Assembly: GCA_020073615.1 (NCBI GenBank)
Contig: JAIQEX010000019.1
Coordinates: forward strand, 1 to 64,000
DNA length: 64,000 bases
Reading direction: 5' to 3'
Source: Terriglobia bacterium
Lineage (GTDB): Bacteria; Acidobacteriota; Terriglobia; Bryobacterales; Bryobacteraceae
Shown: in pieces, positions 16,643-24,925 of the stretch
Layout of the letters: each line of letters starts with the position of its first letter
Numbering within the stretch: position 1 is the stretch's first letter
Notes under the pieces: generated by a model
Databases searched by the model: none
Seen by the model: the letters and a program-made list of their open reading frames with translations, nothing else
Told to the model about the DNA's origin: nothing
Made by a program: the position numbers and the translations under genes

Positions 16643-18031
16643 ATGAGCAGGCATATCTGGATGGCGGCCGCGGCGGCGGGAGCGTTCTGGCTGCTGGCGG
16701 CGCAGGACAAGTTCGATCTGGGTACGATTACCAAGGAAGGTGAGCGGCCGCGGTTGGCCATCCCCGATTTCCGCGGGAGCGGGCAGGCGCAGAGCTTCAT
16801 GGCGCCGTTCAACCAGACGCTGTGGAACGACGTAGATAGCGGCGGGGTCCTCCGCATGGTGCCCAAGACGATGTACCCGACCACGGTTCCGCAGCAGCCC
16901 ACCGATTTCCGCCAGGCGCCGCCGCCCGCCGCGCAAGCGCAGCGCGGGCGCAGGGGGGAGATGGTGCAGGCGCCCACCGGCGGCGGCCTGTGGATGTCGG
17001 ACTGGTCCGGGCCGCCGGCGCAGGCCAATTATCTGGCCATCGGGTACACCGCGGTGCAGAACAACCTGTTCGTGCTGCGCGGATGGCTGCTCGATCTGGG
17101 CCGGGGAACGCAGGTGATCGCCAAGACGTATATCGAATCGCTGGATGAAGCCGGCGCGCGCAAGGCGGCGCACGAGTTCGCGGCCGAAATTCTGGCCCAG
17201 TTCGGGGGCAAGTCGCTGTTCGGGACGCACATTTATTTTGTGCGCCAGCAGGGGCGGACCGGCCCCAAGGAGGTCTGGGTGATGGACCCGGACGGCAAGA
17301 ATCAGCGCCCGCTCACGCACTTCAATTCCATCTCCAACTGGCCCGCGGTTTCTCCCGACGGCACGAAAATAGCATTTACTAGCTGGGCGCACATCTATCC
17401 TGGTATATTTGTATTTTCGGTAGACCCGGTCCGGGATTTGCGATTTTATAATCAGCGGGGCGTCTCGACCAATTCCACGCCGTCGTTCACGCCGGATGGC
17501 AAGCAGATCGTTTTTTCGTCGTCGGCGGGCGGCTGTTGCCGGATCTTCCTGGCGAATTTGGATGGAAGCAACCTGCGGCCCATTTCTTCGTCAAGCTCCA
17601 TCGACGTCGAGCCCAAGGTCAATCCCAAGACCGGAGCGGAAATTGTGTTCGTCTCGGGAAGAAGCGGCCCGCAGCAGATCTACAAGATGAATATGGATGG
17701 AGCGGACGTAGAGCGGCTCTCCGACGGTACCGGCGAAGCATCCAACCCTTCGTGGCATCCCGACGGGCAGATTCTCGCGTTTGCGTGGACACGGGGATAC
17801 GCCACTGGGGCCTTCAACATATTCGTCATGGATGTTGCATCGCGCCAGTACACCCAGTTGAGCCATGAAGGGCGCAACGAAAACCCGAGTTGGGCTCCCG
17901 ACGGCCGGCACCTTGCGTTCATGTCGACGCGCGCGGGAGGGCACCAGATCTGGACCATGCTGGCGAACGGGACGCAACTGCAACAACTCACCACGCAGGG
18001 GAATAATGATAGCCCCGCATGGGGGCGATAA
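16643..18031 (+). CDS. tolB: TolB periplasmic propeller protein
   Basis: This 462-residue protein has a signal peptide, the TolB N-terminal domain (RPRLAIPDFRGSGQAQ, AAHEFAAEILAQFGGKSLFG) and then WD40-like PD40 blades (NWPAVSPDGTKIAFTSW, TPSFTPDGKQIVFSS, NPSWHPDGQILAFAWTRG, NPSWAPDGRHLAFMSTRAGG). It acts in the periplasm and binds Pal. An insert of about 35 residues in the N-terminal domain (APPPAAQAQRGRRGEM) is unusual. It starts 1 bp after the preceding stop. Confidence 0.92.
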   Translation: MSRHIWMAAAAAGAFWLLAAQDKFDLGTITKEGERPRLAIPDFRGSGQAQSFMAPFNQTLWNDVDSGGVLRMVPKTMYPTTVPQQPTDFRQAPPPAAQAQRGRRGEMVQAPTGGGLWMSDWSGPPAQANYLAIGYTAVQNNLFVLRGWLLDLGRGTQVIAKTYIESLDEAGARKAAHEFAAEILAQFGGKSLFGTHIYFVRQQGRTGPKEVWVMDPDGKNQRPLTHFNSISNWPAVSPDGTKIAFTSWAHIYPGIFVFSVDPVRDLRFYNQRGVSTNSTPSFTPDGKQIVFSSSAGGCCRIFLANLDGSNLRPISSSSSIDVEPKVNPKTGAEIVFVSGRSGPQQIYKMNMDGADVERLSDGTGEASNPSWHPDGQILAFAWTRGYATGAFNIFVMDVASRQYTQLSHEGRNENPSWAPDGRHLAFMSTRAGGHQIWTMLANGTQLQQLTTQGNNDSPAWGR

Positions 18032-18055
18032 TTGAGGATTCAGGAGGCGATGTTC

Positions 18056-18847
18056 ATGTTCAACAAACGAGGGATCCCTGTCATCTGTCTTGCCGTCTCG
18101 CTGGCGATGTTCGCGGGGGGATGCAAGAAGAAGGTGCCGCCGCCACCGCCGCCACCACCGCCCGTGGTGGAGAAGCCCGCACCGCCACCGCCGCCGAGCG
18201 CTCCGGTGATTGCCCAGTTCACGGCCGAGCCTTCTTCGATTCAGGCGGGCCAGTCTTCCACCCTGCGCTGGCAGGTGTCGGGCGAGGTGACCAATGTGGG
18301 CATCAGCCCGGCAGTGGGCGCGGTGCAGACCACCGGCAGCCGCCAGGTATCGCCGCAGGCATCGACGACCTACACGCTGACCGCGGCCGGCCCGGGGGGC
18401 AATACTACCGCTTCGGCGACCGTCAGCGTGAGCTCTCCGCCGCCACCGCCACCGCCACCCCCGCCGCCAGCACCGGCGGCCACCCTGGAGCAGCGCCTGG
18501 GATCGGACTTGCAGGATGCGTTCTTCGACTACGACAAGAGCGACATCCGCAGCGATGCGCGCGACGCGTTGACGCGCGATGCCAGCGGCCTGAAGAGCAT
18601 TCTGACCGACTTCCCGAGCGCGACCATCGTGATCGAAGGCCACTGCGACGAGCGCGGTTCGGCTGAGTATAACACCGGCCTCGGCGACCGCCGCGCCACG
18701 GCGGCCAAGGAGTTCCTGGTGCAACTCGGAGTGCCCGCCGAGCGGCTGAGCGTCATCAGCTACGGCAAGGAACGGCCGCAGTGTACCGAGTCCAACGAAT
18801 CCTGCTGGCAGAAGAACCGGCGCGCGCACTTCGCCTCCGGGCAGTAG
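18056..18847 (+). CDS. pal: Pal-like lipoprotein with central Ig-like domain
   Basis: A lipoprotein signal (SLAMFAGGC, lipidated Cys23) is followed by a proline tract, a bacterial Ig-like domain (about residues 60-130: PVIAQFTAEPSSIQAGQSST, TYTLTAAGPGGNTTAS), a second poly-Pro tract and an OmpA C-terminal domain. That last domain reads FFDYDKSDIRSDARDAL, VIEGHCDERGSAEYN and GDRRATAAKEFLV, which binds peptidoglycan. AGGAGG at 18042-18047 sits 8 bases before ATG 18056; a closer ATG at 18050 is possible. Standard Pal lacks the Ig domain and the double proline linkers. Confidence 0.9.
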   Translation: MFNKRGIPVICLAVSLAMFAGGCKKKVPPPPPPPPPVVEKPAPPPPPSAPVIAQFTAEPSSIQAGQSSTLRWQVSGEVTNVGISPAVGAVQTTGSRQVSPQASTTYTLTAAGPGGNTTASATVSVSSPPPPPPPPPPPAPAATLEQRLGSDLQDAFFDYDKSDIRSDARDALTRDASGLKSILTDFPSATIVIEGHCDERGSAEYNTGLGDRRATAAKEFLVQLGVPAERLSVISYGKERPQCTESNESCWQKNRRAHFASGQ

Positions 18848-18939
18848 GATAGTTACAGAGGTAGAATTGCGGCGCGAGATGGCCGCGGGTTCCGGGGGCG
18901 GACCGCGGCCATTCCCGCCATTGCCGAGGAGAAGTGCAC

Positions 18940-19863
18940 ATGTTGCGACGTCTTTGCGTATGGATGCTACTGGCCTCGCCGCTTGCCTTTGCGGCCAGCA
19001 AGGAAATACTGGAATTGCAGCGCGACGTGGCCGCGCTCCAGGAGCAGTTGCGGCAATTCAAGGAATCGCAGGACCGGCAACTGACGGCGCTCACCACGCT
19101 GATGCAGACTACCCTCGATACCGCCGGTAAGTCCAATACCACCGCCGCGGTAATCCAAGATGGTTTGCAGCGGAGCCTGCGGGACATGGAAGCCAAGGTG
19201 GTGGCGCCGGTGGCGGGACTGTCGACGCGCATGGACAGCATGAGCCAGGACATGCGCGCACTGGCGACCGCGGTGGCGGACCTGACCAACCTCCTGACCA
19301 AACTGCAGGGGCAGATCACCGACTTGAGCAACGCCGTAAAGGTGATGGGTACGCCCACGCCGCCGCCGCCGCCCGGCACCTCCGGCGGAACAACCGCACC
19401 GGGTGCCACCGGCACGGCGGAAACGCCGACCATCAGCTCCACCGATCTGTACGCCAATGCGCAGCGCGACCGCGGCAGCGGCAAGCTCGAGCTGGCGCTG
19501 CAGGAATACGCCGACTACCTGAAGTGGTATGGCAACACGGAGCTGGCGCCGAACGCACAATTCTATATCGCGTCGATCCATTATTCCCAGGGCGATTACG
19601 AAACCGCCGTGAAGGAGTTCGACCTGGTTCTGGAGCGGTATCCGGAAAACAATAAGACCCCGGACGCTCTGTTTTCCAAGGGCCTGGCGCTGCAGAAGCT
19701 GAACCGCAGGACGGACGGGGCCAAGGAATTTCGCGAGCTCATCCGCCGCTTCCCGAACAACGATTTGTCCAAGCGGGCTTGCGACCAGTTGAAGTCCATG
19801 GGGTTGAGCTGCGGCCCGCCGCGGGCCGCGGCCCCCAAGGGGTCCACCAAGCGCAAGAAGTAG
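18940..19863 (+). CDS. cpoB: CpoB/YbgF, Tol-Pal coordinator with TPRs
   Basis: This periplasmic protein has a signal peptide (MLLASPLAFA), a coiled-coil region (about residues 20-140: EILELQRDVAALQEQLRQFK), a Pro/Gly/Thr linker and three TPR motifs (DLYANAQRDRGSGKLELALQ, FYIASIHYSQGDYETAVKEF, ALFSKGLALQKLNRRTDGAK). CpoB coordinates Tol-Pal with septal peptidoglycan synthesis. GAGGAGAA at 18926-18933 supports the ATG at 18940 over the GTG at 18934. It is the last gene of the tol operon, as in proteobacteria. Confidence 0.9.
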   Translation: MLRRLCVWMLLASPLAFAASKEILELQRDVAALQEQLRQFKESQDRQLTALTTLMQTTLDTAGKSNTTAAVIQDGLQRSLRDMEAKVVAPVAGLSTRMDSMSQDMRALATAVADLTNLLTKLQGQITDLSNAVKVMGTPTPPPPPGTSGGTTAPGATGTAETPTISSTDLYANAQRDRGSGKLELALQEYADYLKWYGNTELAPNAQFYIASIHYSQGDYETAVKEFDLVLERYPENNKTPDALFSKGLALQKLNRRTDGAKEFRELIRRFPNNDLSKRACDQLKSMGLSCGPPRAAAPKGSTKRKK

Positions 19864-19932
19864 CGTCGTCCCTTTCCCTCTCTGGCCTTCCTTTCTTTCC
19901 GTTTCTCCCTGATAGACTGAGATCTGACCGGC

Positions 19933-20670
19933 ATGACGCCCATGGAGTCCCCTCCCCGCCCTCCCCTGGCCACCTACCAGGATCTCGCGCGCATGATCGA
20001 CCATTCCCTGGTACGGCCGGAACTTACCACGGCGCAGGTGGTCGAGGGACTGAATCTGGCCAGGCGCTACGGGGTGGCGAGCGTGAGCGTGCGGCCGTGC
20101 GATATCGATCTGGCAGTGCGCACGCTCGAAGGCAGCGGGGTCAAGCCGGGCAGTGTGGCGGGGTTTCCGCACGGCTCACAAAACACGGCGACCAAGCTTT
20201 TCGAGGCGCGGGACCTGCTGCGGCGCGGGGCGAGGGAAATCGACATGGTGATCGCCATCTCGAAACTGCTCTCGCGCGAGTTCCAGCATGCGCAAACGGA
20301 GCTGTCCCAGATGTCGGAGCTGTGCCACAAGGAGGGCGCCATCCTCAAGGTCATCCTGGAGAACGCGTACCTCACCGACGAGCTGAAGATCATCGCCTGC
20401 CGCTGCGCGGAGCGTGCGGAGGTGGACTTCGTCAAGACGTCGACGGGCTTCGCGCCTTCCGGCTACACCCTGGCGGACGTGAAGCTGATGCGGAAATACC
20501 TGCCCGAGGAGATCGGCATAAAGGCGGCCGGCGGGCTGCACACCGTGGACCAGGTGCTGGAGGTTTACCAGGCGGGCTGCTCGCGCATCGGCAGCACCCG
20601 GACGGCGGAGTTTCTGGACGAGTGGAAGGCGCGCCTGGCAGCCGAAGTGGCTGCTGGCCAACCGGGCTAG
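19933..20670 (+). CDS. deoC: deoxyribose-phosphate aldolase
   Basis: This 245-residue class I aldolase cleaves 2-deoxyribose-5-phosphate to glyceraldehyde-3-phosphate and acetaldehyde. The Schiff-base Lys168 lies in VDFVKTSTGFAPSG. Other family marks are MIDHSLVRPELT, VAGFPHGSQNTATK, GAREIDMVIAISKL and GIKAAGGL with the proton-relay Lys. Residues ENAYLTDE replace the common ETxxLTDEE. The start could also be the second Met (residue 4). Confidence 0.93.
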   Translation: MTPMESPPRPPLATYQDLARMIDHSLVRPELTTAQVVEGLNLARRYGVASVSVRPCDIDLAVRTLEGSGVKPGSVAGFPHGSQNTATKLFEARDLLRRGAREIDMVIAISKLLSREFQHAQTELSQMSELCHKEGAILKVILENAYLTDELKIIACRCAERAEVDFVKTSTGFAPSGYTLADVKLMRKYLPEEIGIKAAGGLHTVDQVLEVYQAGCSRIGSTRTAEFLDEWKARLAAEVAAGQPG

Positions 20671-20951
20671 CGGGTAAACCGCGTTCGCGACTGGCGGGCC
20701 AAGCCCAGCTCGCGCGCTTAATGCAATTACCGGTCCGCAAGTCCTCTTCGATCGGCAACAGACACGACTCTCCCGATCACGAGGCATGGGCCGGCCCTCG
20801 CCGGCGCGCCTCGCTGCGGTGTTCTTTATACCAGAGGTCGCCGCAGTTGGACGGAGAAGTATAGATAGCTGTCCAGATCAGCAACACGTTGGCGCCGGTA
20901 TCCCGGCCGCAGCGCAGCGCCGCCCCCGCGGCCATGGTATCCTGAATCCGG
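20671..20951. other. intergenic region, no convincing gene
   Basis: This 281-bp gap lies between deoC and the glycosylphosphotransferase gene. Minus-strand frames here have no ribosome site and shadow-like composition. I see no strong promoter boxes and no terminator with a T-tract. A TATCCT at 20937-20942 could be a weak -10 for the downstream gene. Confidence 0.4.
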
Positions 20952-22370
20952 ATGTTCAGCCGCCAGCGTAAGGCTCGTGTTTTGTTCGGACTATCGGACA
21001 TCATCCTGGCCGCGCTGGCATTCGAAGCGGCTTACCAGACGCGCTCGCTATTGCCGTTCGAGCACCTCTTCTTTCTTACCGTGCAACAGAAAGCCCTCGT
21101 GCTGGGCTTCTCCCTGGTCGCCTGGGTGTCCATAGGGGTGTGGCTGGAGGTCTACGAGAAGCTCGATTCCGGCCACCCGCGCATCATCCTGCGCGATGCG
21201 GCGCGGCAGTGCGCCTATGGCGCTCTCTGCCTGGTGGTGTTCGAGTACGTCCTGCGAATGGACCTCAGCCGCTTTTTCCTCATCCTGTTTTCCACTTACG
21301 CCTGGGTGCTGCTGCTGCTGTTCCGGCTGACGGCCGGGCGCGTGGTGGGCGTCATCCGGCGCGAGTTCGCGGCGCCGCATTATGTGATGGTAGTGGGCAC
21401 CGGGGAGCGCGCCCTGCGGATGGGGAAGGCGCTCGAGCAATCGGCGGAGTACGGCGTCCGGCTGTGCGGTTTTCTGAGCGAGAAGCAGCAGGGCGCCGCT
21501 CCGCCGGACACCATCGGCCTGGGTGCGGTGCATACGGTGCGGCCCATTGCCGAGCTGCCGCTGATTCTGCAACAGCACGTGGTGGACGAGATTATTTTCG
21601 CGGTGGGCAGCGAGAGCCTGGCGGAGCTGGAAGAGGTCTTCCTGCTGTGCGACGAAGAAGGCGTGCGCACGCGCGTGGCGGTGGACTTTTTCCCGCACGT
21701 CAACAGCACGGTATCGCTGGACCGATTCGGGGCCACGCCGCTGCTGACGTTTTCGGCGGCGCCCTACGATGAAATCCGGCTCCTGCTGAAGCGGGCTATC
21801 GACGTGGCGCTCGCCGCCGCGGGGCTCGCCGTGCTGGCGCCCTTCATGGGGCTGACCGCGCTGCTGATCCGCCTGACCTCGCCCGGACCGGCCATCTTCC
21901 GCCAGGTGCGCTGCGGCTTGAACGGGCGCCTCTTCGTGTTCTACAAGTTCCGCTCGATGTGCGCGAATGCCGAAGAACTACAGGCCGCGGTGGCGCACCT
22001 GAACACGCGGGAGACCGCTTTCAAGATTCCCGGCGATCCGCGGCTGACCGCCATCGGCCGCTATCTGCGCAAGTTCTCGATCGACGAGTGGCCGCAATTG
22101 TGGAACGTGCTGCGCGGCGATATGTCGCTGGTGGGGCCGCGCCCCGCGGTGCCGAGCGAAGTGGAGCACTACCAGCGCTGGCAGCGCCGCCGCCTGCGCA
22201 TGCGGCCCGGGCTCACCTGCCTGTGGGCGGTTTCCGGCCGCGACCACGTCGATTTTGAGACCTGGATGAAGATGGATATGCAGTACATTGATAATTGGTC
22301 TCTGGCGCTCGACTGGAAGATCCTGCTGCGCACCATTCCCCGCGTGCTCATCGGGCACGGGGCCAATTGA
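20952..22370 (+). CDS. polyprenyl glycosylphosphotransferase for exopolysaccharide
   Basis: This 472-residue WbaP/WcaJ-type enzyme has an N-terminal block of about four or five membrane helices, a central CoA-binding-like domain (VMVVGTGERALRMGKAL, VVDEIIFAVGSESL) and a C-terminal PF02397 catalytic domain. The last reads FYKFRSMCANAEEL, RKFSIDEWPQLWNVLRGDMS, LVGPRPAVPSEV and RPGLTCLWAVSGRD. It should load the first sugar onto undecaprenyl phosphate at the cytoplasmic face. No other exopolysaccharide genes are adjacent. Confidence 0.92.
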   Translation: MFSRQRKARVLFGLSDIILAALAFEAAYQTRSLLPFEHLFFLTVQQKALVLGFSLVAWVSIGVWLEVYEKLDSGHPRIILRDAARQCAYGALCLVVFEYVLRMDLSRFFLILFSTYAWVLLLLFRLTAGRVVGVIRREFAAPHYVMVVGTGERALRMGKALEQSAEYGVRLCGFLSEKQQGAAPPDTIGLGAVHTVRPIAELPLILQQHVVDEIIFAVGSESLAELEEVFLLCDEEGVRTRVAVDFFPHVNSTVSLDRFGATPLLTFSAAPYDEIRLLLKRAIDVALAAAGLAVLAPFMGLTALLIRLTSPGPAIFRQVRCGLNGRLFVFYKFRSMCANAEELQAAVAHLNTRETAFKIPGDPRLTAIGRYLRKFSIDEWPQLWNVLRGDMSLVGPRPAVPSEVEHYQRWQRRRLRMRPGLTCLWAVSGRDHVDFETWMKMDMQYIDNWSLALDWKILLRTIPRVLIGHGAN

Positions 22371-22384
22371 AAGCGTGCCGACTG

Positions 22385-22999
22385 ATGCATCTGATTCCGA
22401 CGCAAGATGAAGTCGTGGCCGTGCTGCGCGAAACCGGCGCGCTCCGCGAGGGCCATTTCCAATACCCCACCGGCTTGCACTCCAACGAGTATTTGCAGGT
22501 CCCGCTGGCCATGCGCTACTACCAGCACCAGCGCATGCTCTCGGTGGGGCTCAGCCGGTTGTTGCGCGCCAATTCCGAAATCCGCGCCATCATGCCGGAG
22601 CTTTCCATTGTCACCCCCATGACCGGCGGCCTGCCGGTGGCCTACGGCGTGTGCGAATCCGCACGTGCCAAACAAGTATATTGGGCGGAGCGCGAACACG
22701 AGGACGAGCGGCTCCGCTTTCGCCAGTTTCTGGAGCCGCAACCGGGAGAGCCGGTGGTGCTGGTGGACGATATTCTGCGCACCGGAACCAAGCTCGCGGA
22801 ACTGAAAACCCTTCTGGAAGCGAGGGGAGCCGTGGTGGTCGGACTCGCGGTCATTATTTACCAGCCGACGCCTAGAACCCTCAATTTCGGGGATCTTCCG
22901 CTCTACTACCTGGCCAAGCTGGACGGCAGCTATTACGTCGATGGCGCCCATTGCGAATGGTGTCAGCGCGGCGTGCCCCTGCAGAAGGTCTGGGTATAG
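22385..22999 (+). CDS. phosphoribosyltransferase, orotate PRTase-like
   Basis: This 204-residue type I PRTase has the PRPP-binding loop VVLVDDILRTGTK (about residues 124-136) and the flexible-loop region GLHSNEYLQVPLAMRYYQ, resembling the PyrE N-terminus. The C-terminal end HCEWCQRGVPLQKVWV has paired cysteines seen in a pyrE-like subgroup. A pyrimidine-salvage or de novo role is plausible, but no pyr genes are nearby. The start is ATG 22385; the frame open upstream overlaps the previous gene and is not used. Confidence 0.8.
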   Translation: MHLIPTQDEVVAVLRETGALREGHFQYPTGLHSNEYLQVPLAMRYYQHQRMLSVGLSRLLRANSEIRAIMPELSIVTPMTGGLPVAYGVCESARAKQVYWAEREHEDERLRFRQFLEPQPGEPVVLVDDILRTGTKLAELKTLLEARGAVVVGLAVIIYQPTPRTLNFGDLPLYYLAKLDGSYYVDGAHCEWCQRGVPLQKVWV

Positions 23000-23235
23000 C
23001 TCCAGAAACCCTTACGTCACCGCGTCTTACATACCCCAACCGGCGTGTGCTGTATAGCGGTGCATGATGTCACAAACGGGTTACGGTACGGGCGATTGGG
23101 CTCGCTCCGGCGCGGATTCTCACAGGCTTTTCCACAGGTGCGTGGAAAAGGTGGGGGTATCGCGCTGGCGCACTGTGGGGTATGGCGCGCCGGAATTGAA
23201 ATAAGGTGGTAAATTTGTGACAGAGATTGAGAGCC
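23000..23235. other. intergenic region with nested inverted repeats and a DnaA-box-like site
   Basis: This 236-bp gap contains a perfect 9-bp stem, CTTTTCCAC (23127-23135) and GTGGAAAAG (23142-23150), with a 6-base loop. There is also a long-range inverted pair, CATACCCCA (23030-23038) and TGGGGTATG (23176-23184). TTTTCCACA fits the DnaA-box consensus TTWTNCACA. There is no T-tract for a classical terminator. Function is unknown. Confidence 0.4.
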
Positions 23236-23769
23236 ATGCAAAAAGTACTTTTACTCTCGCTCCTGGGATGCGCGGCCGTGGCGGCGCAGACGGGCGATGC
23301 GGAAAAGCTGGCGCCCTACTACCCCACTCCCGAGACCATCGTCGAAAAGATGCTCCAGCTTGGCGGTCTGAAGGCCGGCGAGAAGGTCTGGGACCTGGGC
23401 TCCGGCGACGGCCGCATCGTGATCATGGCGGCGCAGAAATTCCATGCCGACGCGGCCGGCGTGGAATTGGATAAGGACCTCTGGAAACTTAGCTCGGATA
23501 AGATTCGGAAGCTCCACCTGGAAAAGAATGCGCACATCGTCAACGGCGATCTTTTAAAACAGGACTACAGTTCGGCGGACCTGATCACCGTTTACCTCCT
23601 GCCGGGATTCATCGATAAGGTCCAGCCGATGCTCGATCAGCAGTTGAAAAAGGGCGCGCGGGTGGTGGCCCACGATTTCGAGTTCAAGAACTGGACCCCG
23701 GAGAAGGTGGAGAATATCGCGGATGATGGCGAGGGCCGCAGCCACACGCTCTATCTCTACCGGAAGTAG
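23236..23769 (+). CDS. exported SAM-dependent methyltransferase-like protein
   Basis: This 177-residue protein has a clear signal peptide (MQKVLLLSLLGCAAVAAQ) followed by a Rossmann methyltransferase core. Motif I reads KVWDLGSGDGRIVIMAAQ, followed by AAGVELDKDLW and ADLITVYLLPGF. The core is related to small class I methyltransferases acting on lipids or proteins. Export of a SAM enzyme is odd, since SAM is cytoplasmic; the hydrophobic segment may be a membrane anchor instead. ATG 23236 is chosen; a TTG at 23227 would add three residues. Confidence 0.8.
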   Translation: MQKVLLLSLLGCAAVAAQTGDAEKLAPYYPTPETIVEKMLQLGGLKAGEKVWDLGSGDGRIVIMAAQKFHADAAGVELDKDLWKLSSDKIRKLHLEKNAHIVNGDLLKQDYSSADLITVYLLPGFIDKVQPMLDQQLKKGARVVAHDFEFKNWTPEKVENIADDGEGRSHTLYLYRK

Positions 23770-23773
23770 GCTC

Positions 23774-24925
23774 GTGCTCTTTCCGCCGCAATTCGCGTGG
23801 CCGCGCGGTGTCTCCCTGGCACGGATCGTCCTGGCGGCCGCCGCCCTGGCCATCACGTGCGTCAACGCGCCGGAGCGGCCGTCCATGGTGTTCTGCGCGG
23901 CGCTGGGGCTGTTCCTGGTGTCGAGCATCCTGATGGGAATTCGCGGCAAGGCACACAGGGGCATGCTGGGACTGTTGGCCCTTTTTGGGGACACGGTCTA
24001 TTTTCTGATTGTGGCCAGCTACGGCAGCGATCGCCTGCTGTGGCCGGCGTCGGTCTTTTTCCTTTTTCTGCTGACCGAAGCGCTGGTGTTTTACGGACCG
24101 GTGGAAGTCGCCGTCATCTCCGGGGTGAGCGCGGTCTTTTGCGCCGCGCTGCCCTATCCGCAGATGCGCATCCTGGAGCGCACGGTGCTGGTGTCGGGAG
24201 TGCTGGCGTGCGGCTTCGCGGTGAACAAACGGCGCCAGGGCGCCAACATCCAGTCTCTCGCCGCGCAGCTGCAAGCGGCGGAAAAGGCGGCGGAGAAGGC
24301 CGGGGAGGAGGAGCGCTTGCGGATCGCCTCCGATTTTCACGACGGCCCGCTGCAGAGCTTCATCAGCCTGCAGATGCGCCTGGAGATTGTGCGCAAGCTG
24401 CTGGAGCGCGACGTGAGCGCCGGCATGGAAGACCTCCGGCAGTTGCAGGCGCTGGCGCAGGCGCAGATACGCGACTTGCGGGCTTTCCTGCACAGCATGC
24501 GCCCGGTGGACGTGGACGGCGCCAACCTGGTGGCCACCGCCCGGCGCACGGCCGAATCGTTCCAGAAGGAAAGCGGCATTCCGGTGACGTTTCTGAGCAC
24601 GAATGCGCCCATCGGGCTGCCGCAGGAGATGACGCAGGAAGTGCTGCAGATGCTCGGCGAAGCTCTGCACAACGTGCAAAAGCATGCCGCGGCGACGCGC
24701 GTGGCGGTGGCCATGGAGAAGACCGACCGGGGCCTGGAGATTTCCGTGGACGACAACGGCCACGGCTTCAATTTCGCAGGCACGTACTCGCTGGAGGAGC
24801 TGGAGCTGCTGCGCCTGGGCCCGGCCAGTCTGAAGCGGCGGGCGCGCTCCCTGAACGCGGACCTGCTGCTGGAATCGCGGCCCGGGCGGGGGGCGGGAAT
24901 CAAGTTCCGGATACCAATGCAATGA
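23774..24925 (+). CDS. NarX/DesK-type sensor histidine kinase, orphan
   Basis: Five or six membrane helices (about residues 10-160) form the sensor. A coiled linker follows, then the HisKA_3 domain with RIASDFHDGPLQSFISLQMR (phospho-His) and a HATPase domain (EALHNVQKHAAATRVAV, EISVDDNGHGF, SRPGRGAGIKFRIP). This class normally pairs with a NarL-type regulator, and none is in the window. The start GTG at 23774, 4 bp after the methyltransferase stop, is preferred; an ATG at 23723 would overlap that gene. The stop overlaps the next ATG. Confidence 0.87.
   Translation: MLFPPQFAWPRGVSLARIVLAAAALAITCVNAPERPSMVFCAALGLFLVSSILMGIRGKAHRGMLGLLALFGDTVYFLIVASYGSDRLLWPASVFFLFLLTEALVFYGPVEVAVISGVSAVFCAALPYPQMRILERTVLVSGVLACGFAVNKRRQGANIQSLAAQLQAAEKAAEKAGEEERLRIASDFHDGPLQSFISLQMRLEIVRKLLERDVSAGMEDLRQLQALAQAQIRDLRAFLHSMRPVDVDGANLVATARRTAESFQKESGIPVTFLSTNAPIGLPQEMTQEVLQMLGEALHNVQKHAAATRVAVAMEKTDRGLEISVDDNGHGFNFAGTYSLEELELLRLGPASLKRRARSLNADLLLESRPGRGAGIKFRIPMQ

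Noticed and set aside
18130-18480. CCG/CCA-rich tracts as a possible CRISPR or satellite repeat
   Set aside because: They are poly-proline codons in the Pal linker regions, with no spacer/repeat periodicity.
20777-21004. Small minus-strand frame in the gap before the glycosylphosphotransferase
   Set aside because: It has no ribosome site, overlaps the start of a certain gene and contains no recognisable domain.
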